NCBI GenBank assembly: GCA_963630635.1
Contig: CAVGOA010000005.1
Span: forward strand, 1 to 64,000
Length of the DNA: 64,000 nt
Origin: Paratractidigestivibacter sp963630635
GTDB taxonomy: Bacteria > Actinomycetota > Coriobacteriia > Coriobacteriales > Atopobiaceae
Direction: 5' to 3'
The position numbers and the translations under genes were made by a program. Below the pieces are notes generated by a model that did not search any database, was not told the DNA's origin, and saw nothing but the letters and a program-made list of their open reading frames with translations. This document shows, in pieces, positions 10,458 to 18,819 of the stretch (within the stretch, counting starts at the first letter, position 1; each line of letters begins with the position of its first letter).

Positions 10458-11762
10458 ATGCTCAATGCTATTCTCATGCAGCTCAGGGACACCGCCGTCA
10501 TCATGGGCGTTATCGCTCTTGTCGGCCTCCTGCTGCAGAAGAAGTCCGCTGTGGACGTCTTCTCTGGTACTGTGAAGACCATCATCGGCTTCATGATCTT
10601 CAACATCGGCTCTGACGCCATGAGCGCTCAGGTCACCATTTTCTCCAACATGTTCTCGACCGCTTTCCAGGTCAAGGGCGTTGTGACCCAGGTTGAGGTC
10701 GCCACCGCACTGGCACTCAACACCTACGGCACCGAGGTCGCCATGGTCATGGTTCTCGGCTTCATCATGAACCTGGTGTTCGCCAAGATCACCCCGTTCA
10801 AGGCCGTCTTCCTCACCGGTCAGCACTTCCTTTACTTCGCCTGCGTCTTGGCTCTCGTCTTCATCGCCCTTGGTGCCCCGGTCTTCGTGACCGTCATCCT
10901 CGGCGGCGTTATCCTGGGCCTCTGCGGCGCTGCGCTTCCTTCTCTGTGCCAGCCCTTCGTCGTGAAGCTCGTTGGTGCCGATAACATCTCCATCGGCCAC
11001 TTCAACTGCATCGGCTACGCTTTCTCTGGCTACTGCGGCAAGCTCTTCGCCAAGAAGAACGAGGCTGAGGCCAACCAGGAGAAGGACGAGAAGGAGCTCC
11101 CCGCTTTCCTGAAGCTCTTCAAGGACTTCGTCTTCTCTGTCGCGCTGTTCATGATCGTTCTGTTCTACATCGTGACCATCGCCTGCTTCGTCACCGGCAA
11201 CTTTGACACCGAGGTCGGCGGCAAGGCCATCAAGGCTTCCTTCGGCAACGACATTTGGTGGATCTGGCCGTTCCTCGCTGGCCTGAAGTTCGCCGCTGGC
11301 ATGTCCGTCCTGATCTACGGCGTCCGTCAGTTCATCGCCGAGATCACCGCTGCGTTCGTCGGCATCTCCGAGAAGCTCATCCCCGATGCCAAGCCCGCAG
11401 TCGACTGCCCGGCTATCTTCCCCTTCGCTCCTAACGCCGTCATCATCGGCTTCATCGGCTCCTTCCTCGGCGGCCTCGTCGCTATGGCTGCCATGGTTGC
11501 CCTGGGCTCCGAGACCATCATGATCCCCGCTGCCGGCATCTGCTTCTTCTCCGGCGGCACCTGCGGCGTCTGCGGTTACGCATACGGCGGCTGGCGTGGC
11601 GCCCTTCTGGGCTCCTTCATCGTCGGCATCTTCCTGTGCGCTGGTCCTCTGGTTCTTTACCCCGCTTTCGAGGGCCTCGGCATCGCTGGCGCTTCCTTCC
11701 CGAACGTCGACTACAACATCGTCGGCTCCATCATCTACGGCATCGGCAGCATCTTTGCCTAA
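10458..11762 (+). CDS. PTS EIIC, ascorbate (UlaA/SgaT) family permease
   Basis: A 434-residue membrane permease, the sugar-translocating part of the three-component PTS. It has 10 or more hydrophobic segments and UlaA-like stretches (GTVKTIIGFMIFNIGSDAM near the N-terminus; NTYGTEVAMVMVLGFIMNLVFAKITPF; ALPSLCQPFVVKLVGADNISIGHF). An AAAGGAG lies before the ATG. Family members take up ascorbate, but the surrounding genes are not the ula decarboxylase and epimerases, so the substrate here is probably another sugar or sugar acid. Confidence 0.9.
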   Translation: MLNAILMQLRDTAVIMGVIALVGLLLQKKSAVDVFSGTVKTIIGFMIFNIGSDAMSAQVTIFSNMFSTAFQVKGVVTQVEVATALALNTYGTEVAMVMVLGFIMNLVFAKITPFKAVFLTGQHFLYFACVLALVFIALGAPVFVTVILGGVILGLCGAALPSLCQPFVVKLVGADNISIGHFNCIGYAFSGYCGKLFAKKNEAEANQEKDEKELPAFLKLFKDFVFSVALFMIVLFYIVTIACFVTGNFDTEVGGKAIKASFGNDIWWIWPFLAGLKFAAGMSVLIYGVRQFIAEITAAFVGISEKLIPDAKPAVDCPAIFPFAPNAVIIGFIGSFLGGLVAMAAMVALGSETIMIPAAGICFFSGGTCGVCGYAYGGWRGALLGSFIVGIFLCAGPLVLYPAFEGLGIAGASFPNVDYNIVGSIIYGIGSIFA

Positions 11763-11812
11763 GCCCTAGGTACGGGATTGCACTACCTACTCAGCTCTAA
11801 GGTCTAAGGCTA

Positions 11813-11856
11813 AAGGGCGCTCGTGGAAGCAAGCCCACGGGCGCCCTTACTCTTAA
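11813..11856 (+). terminator. Terminator-like hairpin between the PTS genes and the catabolic genes
   Basis: AAGGGCGCTCGTGG (11813-11826) pairs with CCACGGGCGCCCTT (11835-11848), 14 bp with one G-T pair, followed by ACTCTT. The weak T-run suggests partial termination, which would make more PTS transcript than aldolase transcript. Confidence 0.55.
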
Positions 11857-11911
11857 GTTCGAGGCTCAAGTTTCGAAATTCGTTTCACGTTTGATGGAGG
11901 GGAGAAGATCG

Positions 11912-12700
11912 ATGGACGCGGCCAGCATCGCGGATGTGCAGTTGGGCGGCCTGTTTGTTCAGGTGCTCGACAATGCGCCCAGCGTGCTAATGGCCAAGGC
12001 GGCTGGCTTCGACTTCCTCTTTTTCGACGGCGAACATGGTGACATTGATTACACCCGTCTAAGCACGCTCATGCTTTTGGGCAACTCCATTGGGCTGCCC
12101 TCGTTGGTTCGCGCACCCCAGCTTGCGCGCGCCGACGTCTCGCGCGTGCTTGACCTGGGCGCAACCGGAGTCATGGTGCCCATGGTAGAGACCGCTGCAC
12201 AGGCAAGGCAGCTGGTCGAGTGGGCAAAGTATCCCCCGTGCGGCAAACGCAGCTACTCGGGCGGTGCGCACACTGCTTACGGCCCCTCGGGCAACCACGA
12301 GCAGAACATGACAAAAGCCAATGTCTCCACGCTTGCCATCGCGCAGATCGAGACCGTTGAAGGCGTCTCTAACATCAAGGAGATCCTGGCCGTCGACGGG
12401 CTGGACGCTGTGGTGATCGGCCCCTGTGACCTGGCCATCTCGATGGGCCGCCCCGACGAGGTGGGCTGCGCCGAGGAGCTTATGCTCATCGACGCGGTGC
12501 ACGACGCTTGCTTGGCCGCCCACAAGGGTTTTGGAATCATCGGCGGCAATGCGCTTCTCGCCAGGTACGCGGGAAGCATAAACCTGATGGTCTCGGCAAT
12601 CGACTCGCACTTGCTGCGTGACACGTTTGCCGCGGCCACCGCGCAGTACCAAAAGATCAAGTCCCAGGCCAATAAAGCCCTGGATACCCGAGGTGTTTGA
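11912..12700 (+). CDS. HpcH/HpaI-family aldolase (2-keto-3-deoxy acid type)
   Basis: A 262-residue metal-dependent class II aldolase related to GarL, HpaI and RhmA, which split 2-keto-3-deoxy (or 4-hydroxy-2-keto) acids to pyruvate and an aldehyde. Visible motifs are the substrate/metal loop FFDGEHGDIDY, the glutamate in AIAQIETVEGV, and VIGPCDLAISMG. The start at 11912 has GGAGGGGAG just upstream; earlier in-frame starts overlap that site. The stop overlaps the start of the next gene (TGATG). The exact substrate cannot be told from sequence. Two further aldolases of unrelated folds follow in the same cluster. Confidence 0.85.
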   Translation: MDAASIADVQLGGLFVQVLDNAPSVLMAKAAGFDFLFFDGEHGDIDYTRLSTLMLLGNSIGLPSLVRAPQLARADVSRVLDLGATGVMVPMVETAAQARQLVEWAKYPPCGKRSYSGGAHTAYGPSGNHEQNMTKANVSTLAIAQIETVEGVSNIKEILAVDGLDAVVIGPCDLAISMGRPDEVGCAEELMLIDAVHDACLAAHKGFGIIGGNALLARYAGSINLMVSAIDSHLLRDTFAAATAQYQKIKSQANKALDTRGV

Positions 12701-13362
12701 TGTCCAAGAAAAGCAACAAGTCCAAGAACGGCAAGGCCGGCCAGAACGGCCAGAGCGGCGAGAAGCTCGGTGTGGCCGGCACCGCCAAGGCCGTCTCGGA
12801 CAACGTCTTAGGCGACATGCTTGGCGTTGGCGAGAAGGTCTCCGACCCCGAGCTTCCCGAGGAAGAAATTGAGCTTGAAGTCGTCGAGGACCGTCGCCGT
12901 CTGATCCTGCAAGCCGTGGGTCTTCTCGCTTTGTCCATCGTCTTGCTCTTTGCGGCGCTGGGTGCCTGGGCCGCAGCAAACCTCACGGGTAACGTCGCGC
13001 TGCTGCTGGTCATCCTGGCCCTTCTCACCGTGGTTTGGTTTGTGTGCAAGGGTATGGGCAAGCGGTTCAACCGCTTTGCGACCGGCGTCCACGTGGTCGA
13101 TTTTGCTCAGCGCCATGTCTTTATTTACGAGAAGGCCGAGCCTAAGAAGGCCCTGGTCGTGCCGTACAAAGAGATTAAGAACTACAAGTTGATTCGCCAG
13201 GGCAACTCGCTGCGTCTGCTGTTTGCGGGCGACTGGGTCAAGCACCCCAGCGGATTCTACCTGGTGGACATCAACCGTCCGTTTATGAAGGACACCCTTG
13301 ACGGCCTGCAGAAAGACATCGCGCAGGTCATGCACGACCACCGCGTGAACGAGCGCAAGTAG
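12700..13362 (+). CDS. Unknown two-TM membrane protein in the aldolase operon
   Basis: A 220-residue protein I cannot assign to a family with certainty. The first 65 residues are charged and Lys/Gly/Glu-rich (SKKSNKSKNGKAGQNG). Two hydrophobic segments follow (about 68-93, AVGLLALSIVLLFAALGAW, and about 97-117, ALLLVILALLTVVWFVCKG). The C-terminal 100 residues are soluble and beta-rich (VHVVDFAQRHVFIYEKAE, VPYKEIKNYKLIRQG) and recall bacterial PH-like domains of membrane proteins, which is only a fold impression. Its ATG overlaps the stop of the aldolase, so it is translationally coupled to a sugar-acid pathway. A role there is not obvious. Confidence 0.75.
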   Translation: MSKKSNKSKNGKAGQNGQSGEKLGVAGTAKAVSDNVLGDMLGVGEKVSDPELPEEEIELEVVEDRRRLILQAVGLLALSIVLLFAALGAWAAANLTGNVALLLVILALLTVVWFVCKGMGKRFNRFATGVHVVDFAQRHVFIYEKAEPKKALVVPYKEIKNYKLIRQGNSLRLLFAGDWVKHPSGFYLVDINRPFMKDTLDGLQKDIAQVMHDHRVNERK

Positions 13363-13428
13363 GCTCGCCCAACCATTGGTTATCGGAGGGCCTGTAGGCA
13401 AGCGGGCCCCAGAAAGATAGGAGACATA

Positions 13429-14037
13429 ATGGCAACTGATAAAGAGCAGGTCCAAGAGTTCCTGGGAATCATGCACGAGTCGATCGACAAGTACGTGGAG
13501 GGCATCGATTTCGAGGCCCTGACCGCCGCCAAGCAGCTCATTCTTGACGCTGAGGCCAAGGGCGGCCGCCTGCACGTGACCGGCATTGGCAAGCCGGGCC
13601 ACGTCTCGGGCTACGCCGCTTCGCTCTTCTCGTCCACCGGCACCCCCACCTACGAGCTTCACGGCACCGAGTGCGTCCACGGCTCGGCCGGCCAGACCAA
13701 GCCCGGCGATGTGGTGATCGCCATCTCTAACTCCGGCGAGACCAACGAGCTCAAGGCCACCGTCACCTGCCTCAAGGGCGTGGGCGTTCACATCATCGCG
13801 CTTACCGGCAACCCCAACAGCTGGCTTGCCAACGAGGCCGAGGTCGCGCTTATTGCCGGCGTCGAGCAGGAGGGCGACTCCATGAACAAGCCCCCGCGCG
13901 CCTCGATCATCGCCGAGATCATGGAGCTGCAGTGCCTCTCTATCCTGCTGCAGAACGAGTACGGCCTGGAGCCCAACCAGTACGTCAAGTGGCACCCCGG
14001 CGGAGCCCTGGGCGCTTCCATTCGCGACGCCAAGTAG
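13429..14037 (+). CDS. SIS-domain sugar-phosphate isomerase (KpsF/GutQ-like, no CBS domains)
   Basis: A 202-residue single SIS domain. Motifs are GIGKPGHVSGYAASLFSSTG, VVIAISNSGETNE (phosphosugar-binding serines) and the C-terminal HPGGALGASI, typical of arabinose-5-phosphate isomerases. It lacks the tandem CBS domains of full-length KdsD/GutQ. A likely reaction is aldose-ketose isomerisation of a phosphosugar. GGAGACAT precedes the ATG. Lipopolysaccharide synthesis is not expected in this organism, so a catabolic role with the PTS and aldolases is more likely. An alternative is a 6-phospho-3-hexuloisomerase-like activity. Confidence 0.85.
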   Translation: MATDKEQVQEFLGIMHESIDKYVEGIDFEALTAAKQLILDAEAKGGRLHVTGIGKPGHVSGYAASLFSSTGTPTYELHGTECVHGSAGQTKPGDVVIAISNSGETNELKATVTCLKGVGVHIIALTGNPNSWLANEAEVALIAGVEQEGDSMNKPPRASIIAEIMELQCLSILLQNEYGLEPNQYVKWHPGGALGASIRDAK

Positions 14038-14089
14038 CCCTTCTCGCCAGCTAAGCCGCCGCGCGGCACGTTAATCAAGGAGACCCAGC

Positions 14090-14986
14090 ATGTCCAAGTT
14101 CCAGGGCGTTATTGTCCCGATCGTCACCCCGTTCAACCGTGACGACAAGCAGTCCATCAACTACGACGCCGGCGAGAAGCTCGTCGAGAAGCTCATTGCC
14201 GAGGGCGCCAACGGCATCTTTACCTTTGGCTCCAACGGCGAGTTCTTTGTTTGCTCGGCCGAGGAGAAGATCGCCTTCTCTAAGTTTGTGATTGAGAAGG
14301 TCGCCGGTCGCGTGCCCGTCTATGTGGGCACCGGTGCTTGCTCCACCGCCGAGGCCATCGAGATGTCCAAGCAGGCCGAGGCCATTGGCGCCGACGCCCT
14401 CTCGGTCATCAACCCCTACTTCATGGGCATCTCTGACGACCAGCTTAAGAACTACTTCGCCATGGTTGCCGAGAGCGTCAACATCCCCGTGATGCTCTAC
14501 AACATCCCCAAGTGCACCGGCAAGAACATCTCGCCCGAGGTCGTGGCCGAGGTCGCCAAGATCGACAACGTCAAGGGCGTCAAGGACTCCTCTGGCAACA
14601 TGGACAACCTCCAGGGCTACATCGATGCCGCCAAGGGCAACGACGTGGATGTGCTGGTTGGCTCTGACGGCAAGATTTCTGCTGCTCACGCTATGGGTGC
14701 CGCGGGCGCCGTGGCCGGTACCGCCAACCTCATCACCAAGGTTGTCTGCGATTTGTGGAAGGCCCTGGATGCCGGCTACACCGCCGAGGCCGAGCACCTG
14801 CAGGCCGAGATCGAGCCGATCCGCGATGTCCTGCACCTGGGCTCCACCCCGCAGACCCTCAAGCGCTCGCTCGAGCTGGCCGGCTACGAGGTTGGTCCTG
14901 CTCGCTACCCCGTGACCGAGGTGGGCGAGGGCATCGACGAGAAGTGCATCGCTATGCTCGACCACTACGGGATTGCCCACAAGTAG
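14090..14986 (+). CDS. DHDPS/N-acetylneuraminate lyase superfamily aldolase
   Basis: A 298-residue TIM-barrel class I aldolase. Signature pieces are FTFGSNGEFFVCS (the GSxGE pyruvate-carboxylate loop), the tyrosine in MLYNIPKCTGKN, and the Schiff-base lysine in VKGVKDSSGNMDN. Members make dihydrodipicolinate (DapA) or split sialic acid or 2-keto-3-deoxy sugar acids to pyruvate and an aldehyde. The context of a PTS, an isomerase and two other aldolases favours a catabolic 2-keto-3-deoxy acid aldolase over lysine synthesis. AAGGAG lies before the ATG. Confidence 0.87.
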   Translation: MSKFQGVIVPIVTPFNRDDKQSINYDAGEKLVEKLIAEGANGIFTFGSNGEFFVCSAEEKIAFSKFVIEKVAGRVPVYVGTGACSTAEAIEMSKQAEAIGADALSVINPYFMGISDDQLKNYFAMVAESVNIPVMLYNIPKCTGKNISPEVVAEVAKIDNVKGVKDSSGNMDNLQGYIDAAKGNDVDVLVGSDGKISAAHAMGAAGAVAGTANLITKVVCDLWKALDAGYTAEAEHLQAEIEPIRDVLHLGSTPQTLKRSLELAGYEVGPARYPVTEVGEGIDEKCIAMLDHYGIAHK

Positions 14987-15049
14987 GCTGCGTTGCGCTT
15001 TTGTGTCGCGTGCCAATCTTTAAGTTCTTCAACGGGAGACGGAGACAAA

Positions 15050-15703
15050 ATGATTCTTCAGAAGGCTAGTGTTACCAAGGCTTTGTACGAGACCGGCGCG
15101 TTTGCCGTCGTGCGCGTCCCCACCGTCGAGCGTGGCTGCGAGATCGCCGAGGGCCTGATCCGCGGCGGCGTGCACGCTATGGAGATCAGCTACACCCTGC
15201 CCAACGCGGGCGAGGTCATTGCCGGTATCAAGGCGAAGTTTGGCGACCAGATCTGCGTTGGTGCCGGCACCGTCATGGAGGCCACGACCGCTCGCCTGGC
15301 CATCATGAGCGGCGCGGAGTTCATCGTGGCCAACATGATGAGCGACGAGGTCGCCCAGATCTGCAACCTGTATCAGATCCCCTACGCCCCCGGCTGCACC
15401 ACGATGACCGAGGCCAACCACGCGCTGTCCATTGGCTCTGCGTTCATCAAGTGCTTCCCGATCTCGAACACCTACGGCACCCAGCTCGTGGGCCTGTTCA
15501 AGACCCCGACGCCCTGGATGCCCCTCATGATTTCTGGCGGCATCAACCTGGACAACCTGGCCACCTGGGTTAAGTCCGGCGCCGAGTGCTACGGCATGGG
15601 CAGTCTTTTGACCAAGGGCTCTGCGGACGAGATCGCTGCAAACGCCGCCCAGGTTCGCAAGATCATCGACGAGACCCGCGCCGAGATGGCCGCCGCTAAG
15701 TAA
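15050..15703 (+). CDS. KDPG/KHG-type aldolase
   Basis: A 217-residue class I aldolase of the Eda family, which splits 2-keto-3-deoxy-6-phospho sugar acids to pyruvate and a triose phosphate. Landmarks are AVVRVPTVERG near the N-terminus, the catalytic glutamate in GVHAMEISYTLPNA, and the Schiff-base lysine in SAFIKCFPISNTYG. The start at 15050 has GGAGACGGAGA directly upstream; an earlier in-frame ATG at 14993 gives an unconserved extension. It is the last gene before a strong terminator and so ends the transcription unit. Confidence 0.9.
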   Translation: MILQKASVTKALYETGAFAVVRVPTVERGCEIAEGLIRGGVHAMEISYTLPNAGEVIAGIKAKFGDQICVGAGTVMEATTARLAIMSGAEFIVANMMSDEVAQICNLYQIPYAPGCTTMTEANHALSIGSAFIKCFPISNTYGTQLVGLFKTPTPWMPLMISGGINLDNLATWVKSGAECYGMGSLLTKGSADEIAANAAQVRKIIDETRAEMAAAK

Positions 15704-15728
15704 GCAGCCGCGCGCATCGTTCAAATTT

Positions 15729-15769
15729 GCCCCCGCAGGCGTCGCCGTCGCGATCCTGCGGGGGCTTTT
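15729..15769 (+). terminator. Rho-independent terminator after the KDPG aldolase gene
   Basis: GCCCCCGCAGG (15729-15739) pairs perfectly with CCTGCGGGGGC (15755-15765), followed by TTTT. Confidence 0.85.
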
Positions 15770-16058
15770 GGTCGCTGCGAGGCGCTTGGTGTGCTTGGGG
15801 CCGCACGACACGCTCAAGTGCCCAAAAACAGCGGCGAACCCTGGTTAGGTTAAAACGTCCAAAACCATCAAATAGTTTGAAGAGTTCCCAGGTAAACGGC
15901 CATTTTTCAACCGTTTGCCGCAAAAAGAAGATTCTTGCGGAGTACTTGGTGCGATGGGCCTTGCGGGGTGGTATCGTCATCGATTAAGAGGCGGGCGCCG
16001 CGATGCCCGCTAGGGAGAAAAGGCAAGAGCGCTAAAACCGCAACTGGAGGAGGAAAGC
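15770..16058 (+). promoter_or_regulatory. Leader of the transaldolase gene with inverted repeats
   Basis: About 290 bp without a gene. GGTAAACGG (15891-15899) and CCGTTTGCC (15911-15919) form an imperfect inverted repeat around an AT-rich centre. CCGCAA at about 15918 and TTCTTGCGG further on form a second hairpin. These may be operator or leader structures for the transaldolase/transketolase genes. No clear promoter could be fixed. Confidence 0.35.
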
Positions 16059-16742
16059 ATGAAGTTTTTCATCGACACCGCCGACCTTGACGAGATCAAG
16101 GAGGCGCTGAGCTGGGGTTGCCTGGCCGGCGTAACCACCAATCCGAGCCTGTATGCCCGCACTGGCGGCAAGCTCGCCGACTTCGAGGCCCACATGGTCA
16201 AAATCGCCGAGATGTGCGGCGACCTGCCCGTCTCTGCCGAGTCTCAGGCCAAGACCGTCGAGGGCATGATCGAGGAGGGCCGTCACCTGGCGAGCCTCGC
16301 CCCCAACATCGTGGTTAAGCTCCCCATCTGCGCCGAGTCCCTGGCCGCTACCCACCAGCTGGCTTCTGAGGGCGTTCGCATTAACATGACGCTCATCTTC
16401 TCGGCCCCGCAGGCGCTTTTGGCCGCCAACGCCGGCGCCCGCTACGTGAGCCCCTTTGTCGGCCGCTTTGATGACATTGGCGAGGACGGCATTTCCGAGC
16501 TTGCCAACGTTGTGACCTGCATCGAGAACTACGACTGGACCGGCAAGAACGTCGACGACCAGGTCGAGATCATCACCGCCTCGGTCCGCACTCCCAACCA
16601 CGTGACCCAGGCCGCCCTTATGGGTGCCGACATCGCCACCGTGCCCTTTGGCGCCCTCAAGAAGTGCCTCAAGCACCCCCTCACCGACCAGGGCATGGCC
16701 TCCTTCGACGCCGACTGGGCAAAGGTAGTGGCTGCTCAGTAA
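16059..16742 (+). CDS. tal: Transaldolase, small (TalC-like) subfamily
   Basis: A 227-residue class I aldolase of the small transaldolase/fructose-6-phosphate aldolase subfamily. N-terminal MKFFIDTADLDEIKEA and GVTTNPSL are diagnostic, and the Schiff-base lysine is in NIVVKLPI. At the positions that separate the two activities it has a glutamate (E61, PVSAES) and a phenylalanine (VSPFVGR), as in transaldolase, rather than the Gln and Tyr of fructose-6-phosphate aldolase. It moves a dihydroxyacetone unit in the non-oxidative pentose phosphate pathway, with the transketolase genes next to it. Confidence 0.92.
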   Translation: MKFFIDTADLDEIKEALSWGCLAGVTTNPSLYARTGGKLADFEAHMVKIAEMCGDLPVSAESQAKTVEGMIEEGRHLASLAPNIVVKLPICAESLAATHQLASEGVRINMTLIFSAPQALLAANAGARYVSPFVGRFDDIGEDGISELANVVTCIENYDWTGKNVDDQVEIITASVRTPNHVTQAALMGADIATVPFGALKKCLKHPLTDQGMASFDADWAKVVAAQ

Positions 16743-16794
16743 ACGTCGCCATAAACGGCGCGCAGCTAGATTGCGTGCCTTTTGAATGCTTGTC

Positions 16795-16819
16795 TCGGCC
16801 CTCCCGCGCGGAGGGCCGA
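16795..16819 (+). other. GC-rich hairpin between transaldolase and transketolase genes
   Basis: TCGGCCCTCC (16795-16804) pairs with GGAGGGCCGA (16810-16819). No T-run follows on either strand, so it may be an RNA stability or pausing element rather than a full terminator. Confidence 0.45.
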
Positions 16820-16888
16820 CGCGACTGTTAGGATGTTTATGCTCGCCACATACGAGCGAGTATTCATAGAAGTTACGAAAGGGGCAAC

Positions 16889-17719
16889 ATGACTGACGAA
16901 GAGCTTCGCCGGATTGCCAACGAGGTGCGCAAGGGCATCGTCCGCGGTGTCCACGCGGCCAAGGCGGGCCACCCGGGTGGTTCTCTTTCTGCCGCCGATA
17001 TCCTCACCTACCTCTACTTTGAGGACATGAACGTCGACCCGCAAAACCCCAAGGACCCCAACCGTGACCGCCTGGTCATGTCCAAGGGTCACGCCGCTCC
17101 GCTGCTCTATGCGGTGCTGGCAAACCGCGGCTTCTTCCCCGTCGAGGAGCTTGAGACCCTGCGCCACGTGGGCAGCCGCCTGCAGGGCCACCCCAACATG
17201 AATGACACCCCCGGCGTCGACATGTCCACCGGCTCGCTGGGCCAGGGCGTGAGCGCGGCCGTGGGCATGGCGCTGGCCGCCAAGCACTGGGACATGCCGT
17301 ACCGCACCTACGCCATCCTGGGCGACGGCGAGATCGAGGAGGGCCAGGTCTGGGAGGCCGCGATGTTTGCCGGCAACAAGGGCCTGGACAACCTGTGCCT
17401 GGTCGTCGACCACAACGGCCTGCAGATCGACGGCTCCATCGAGGAGGTCAACTCCGCGATGCCCATCGCCGATAAGTTCCGCGCCTTCAAGTTCCACGTG
17501 ATCGAGCTGGCCGACGGCAACGACATGGCCCAGGTTCGCGAGGCCTTCGAGGCCGCCCGCAAGGTGACCGGCCAGCCTGTGTGCATTGTGGCCGAGACCC
17601 TCAAGGGCAAGGGCGTGAGCTACATGGAGAACCAGGTGGGCTGGCATGGCAAGGCCCCCAACGACGAGCAGTTCGAGCAGGCCATGGCCGAGCTCGAGGC
17701 CGCGGGAAAGGAGCTTTAA
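16889..17719 (+). CDS. Transketolase, N-terminal subunit
   Basis: A 276-residue subunit holding the thiamine diphosphate pyrophosphate-binding half of transketolase. Motifs are AAKAGHPGGSLSAADIL, MSKGHAAPLLYA, GSLGQGVSAAVGMA and ILGDGEIEEGQVWEA (the GDG metal/TPP motif). Split transketolases are common in anaerobes and archaea; the partner gene follows directly, with its ATG right after this stop (TAAATG). Together they transfer two-carbon units between sugar phosphates. GAAAGGGG precedes the start. Confidence 0.94.
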   Translation: MTDEELRRIANEVRKGIVRGVHAAKAGHPGGSLSAADILTYLYFEDMNVDPQNPKDPNRDRLVMSKGHAAPLLYAVLANRGFFPVEELETLRHVGSRLQGHPNMNDTPGVDMSTGSLGQGVSAAVGMALAAKHWDMPYRTYAILGDGEIEEGQVWEAAMFAGNKGLDNLCLVVDHNGLQIDGSIEEVNSAMPIADKFRAFKFHVIELADGNDMAQVREAFEAARKVTGQPVCIVAETLKGKGVSYMENQVGWHGKAPNDEQFEQAMAELEAAGKEL

Positions 17720-18661
17720 ATGGCAGACGTGAAGAAGGTCGCCACCCGCGCGAGCTACGGTGAGGCCCTGGTAGAGCTGGGCGCTGAGAAGGACGACTTC
17801 GTGGTTTTGGACGCCGACCTGGCTGCCGCCACGCAGACCGGCAAGTTCAAGGCCGCCTACCCCGACCGCTTCTATGACGCCGGCATCGCCGAGGCCAACA
17901 TGGTGGGCATCGCCGCTGGCATCGCCGCCGCGGGCAAGAAGGTCTTTTGCTCGACCTTTGCGATGTTTGCCGCCGGCCGCGCCTTTGAGCAGGTGCGCAA
18001 CTCGGTGGGCTACCCGCACTTGAACGTCAACATCTGCGCCACGCACGCCGGCATCTCGGTGGGCGAGGACGGCGCCAGCCACCAGTGCAACGAGGACCTG
18101 GCCCTCATGCGCTCCATCCCCGGCATGACCGTCATCTGCCCGGCCGACGACGTCGAGGCCAAGGCCGCCGTCCGCGCCGCCTATGACTACGACGGCCCCG
18201 TCTACATGCGCTTTGGCCGCCTGGCCGTTCCCGTCTTTAACGATCCCGCGACCTACAAGTTCGAGCTTGGCCGCGGTATCGTCTTGCGCGAGGGCACCGA
18301 CGTCACCATTGTGGCCACCGGCCTTATGGTGGCCGCCGCCCTCGAGGCTGCCGATACCCTTGCCGAGAAGGGCGTCTCGGCCGAGGTCATCAACATCCAC
18401 ACCATCAAGCCGTTGGACGAGGAGCTTGTGCGCGCCTCTGCTGCCAAGACCGGCCGCGTCGTGACCTGCGAAGAGCACTCCGTCATCGGCGGCCTGGGCG
18501 ACGCGGTTCTTTCCGCCTTGGCCGAGGCTCCCGTTCCCGTGCGCAAGGTGGGCGTGAACGACGTCTTTGGCGAGTCGGGCCCCGCCCTGGAGCTTCTCGC
18601 CAAATACGGCCTTGACGCTGCCGGCATCGTGGGTCAGACCCTCGATTTCCTGGGCAAATAA
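17720..18661 (+). CDS. Transketolase, C-terminal subunit
   Basis: A 313-residue subunit with the pyrimidine-binding domain (about 1-180; FYDAGIAEANMVGIAAGIAAAGK, THAGISVGEDGASHQCNEDLALMR) and the C-terminal transketolase domain (about 190-310; EGTDVTIVATGLMV, EEHSVIGGLGDAV). It completes the split enzyme with the upstream gene. DXS is excluded by the split structure and by the neighbouring N-subunit. A strong terminator follows. Confidence 0.94.
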   Translation: MADVKKVATRASYGEALVELGAEKDDFVVLDADLAAATQTGKFKAAYPDRFYDAGIAEANMVGIAAGIAAAGKKVFCSTFAMFAAGRAFEQVRNSVGYPHLNVNICATHAGISVGEDGASHQCNEDLALMRSIPGMTVICPADDVEAKAAVRAAYDYDGPVYMRFGRLAVPVFNDPATYKFELGRGIVLREGTDVTIVATGLMVAAALEAADTLAEKGVSAEVINIHTIKPLDEELVRASAAKTGRVVTCEEHSVIGGLGDAVLSALAEAPVPVRKVGVNDVFGESGPALELLAKYGLDAAGIVGQTLDFLGK

Positions 18662-18685
18662 GCCGAGAAGACCGCACTCGTGCCC

Positions 18686-18725
18686 GGCTCCCCGCGCCTT
18701 AAGGTGTGGGGAGCCTTTGTCTTTT
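18686..18725 (+). terminator. Rho-independent terminator after split transketolase
   Basis: GGCTCCCC (18686-18693) pairs with GGGGAGCC (18708-18715), and the inner GCGCC/GGTGT extends the stem with wobble pairs. TTTGTCTTTT follows. Confidence 0.85.
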
Positions 18726-18819
18726 GGGCGGGCGTTGGCCGATGGATGGCCGACGCCAACTGCCCATTTGTTAAAATGTTTCAATCTGTCCGCTGTGAGC
18801 AAAAGGAAAAGGAGCTTTC

